A stretch of DNA of 22,060 nt from a virus: positions 1-22,060 of the IMG/VR virus record IMGVR_UViG_3300050821_001964; one strand, given 5' to 3'. Position numbers and translations under genes: made by a program. This document shows positions 21,696-22,060 of the stretch, piece after piece. Under the pieces are notes generated by a model. That model was given only the letters and a program-made list of their open reading frames with translations, ran no database searches and had not been told where the DNA came from. The number at the start of each line of letters is the position of its first letter. The first letter of the stretch is position 1.

Positions 21696-22060
21696 TGCCG
21701 ACACCGCTTCCCGTCATTCGCGGCACCTCGACCGCGCTCTACCCGTTCACGCAGATCTACCACTGCGTGACGAGCATCTCCGATTCGCAAAGCGGTAACC
21801 CGGCGCGGCACGTTAAAGGGCCACCGCTGGTACGTTTTGAGTTTCCGTATAATCCCGTGATTCAGGCCGACAAAAACACTCTGAAAGCCGCACTCGTGAG
21901 CGCCAAGGGCCAGTTTGCCGTTGACCGTTCGGCGACTATCGGCAGCACAACGTATACAGATCTGTCCTTTGATGCTGATGAATTCGCGGCGATGGAGCAA
22001 GAGACTACGCAGTACGGCGTGAAGTGGACGCTATCGCAGACGCTACCGCAGAACTTCAGC
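21695..22060 (+). CDS. Putative distal tail protein, 3'-truncated by window end
   Basis: ATG 21695 lies in the tape measure stop (TGATG overlap) and opens a frame of 122 codons that is still open at the last base of the window. The visible part is mixed alpha/beta, with an LVRFEFPYNPVIQADK segment and a later FDADEFAAMEQETTQYGVKWTLSQ segment. Its place directly after the tape measure fits a distal tail (Dit-like) or related tail-tip protein. The family is not certain from the visible portion. Confidence 0.6.
   Translation, partial: MPTPLPVIRGTSTALYPFTQIYHCVTSISDSQSGNPARHVKGPPLVRFEFPYNPVIQADKNTLKAALVSAKGQFAVDRSATIGSTTYTDLSFDADEFAAMEQETTQYGVKWTLSQTLPQNFS

Noticed and set aside
1-22060. CRISPR arrays, insertion sequences, or an integrase/attachment site
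   Set aside because: No regularly spaced repeats, transposase-like frames or recombinase motifs were seen in the window; the tRNAs show no duplicated 3' ends.

Overview
The window is one strand-uniform block of a tailed double-stranded DNA phage or prophage. Every supported gene is on the + strand. The right three quarters (about 4.4 to 22.06 kb) is a classical head-and-tail morphogenesis module. Its order is: terminase small subunit (Nu1-like), terminase large subunit (GpA/lambda type), gpW-like head-tail joining protein, lambda-type portal, a bacterioferritin-like protein, a prohead protease/Mu gpT-like major capsid fusion, a DUF2190-type capsid decoration protein, head-tail connector candidates, tail tube, a tail assembly chaperone with a -1 frameshift extension, a tail-completion candidate, a 1,150-residue tape measure, and the 5' part of a distal-tail candidate cut by the window edge. 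Long tape measure, tube gene, G/GT-type frameshift and no sheath gene suggest a siphovirus-like virion with a long non-contractile tail. The host cannot be named from the sequence; no integrase, repressor or attachment site is seen.

The left quarter (1 to about 4.4 kb) is an accessory/translation region. It has tRNA-Thr(CGT), tRNA-Arg(TCT), an HNH nuclease, a small HExxH metallopeptidase whose 3' end overlaps tRNA-Pro(TGG), and a run of tiny genes, many with stop/start overlaps. One of these encodes an 11-cysteine predicted secreted protein. The region also holds what I read as a circularly permuted (two-piece) tmRNA gene. Its acceptor half (T arm and CCA, ending 3237) lies upstream of its coding half (5' acceptor strand, D-domain motif and the tag frame ANSYEEALPLAA, from 3296). 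The two halves form a 7-bp acceptor stem with a G3-U70 wobble, the alanine identity signal.

The most noteworthy points are: (1) the permuted tmRNA carried among phage genes together with three tRNAs; (2) a bacterioferritin-fold protein with a partly lost ferroxidase site between portal and capsid genes, which recalls the ferritin-like cargo of encapsulins; (3) a canonical A AAT TTA slippery site followed by a hairpin in the tail chaperone gene; (4) a DnaJ-type zinc-finger pair inside the protease-capsid fusion and an internal Shine-Dalgarno/GTG that could release a separate capsid product; (5) a tRNA gene sharing 23 bases with a protein gene; (6) a strong terminator seven bases before the start of a head-tail gene.

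The genes likely act as one late transcription unit, as shown by many TAATG, ATGA or GTGA junctions, with the terminator at 14279-14305 as a candidate point for lowering tail-gene expression relative to capsid genes.
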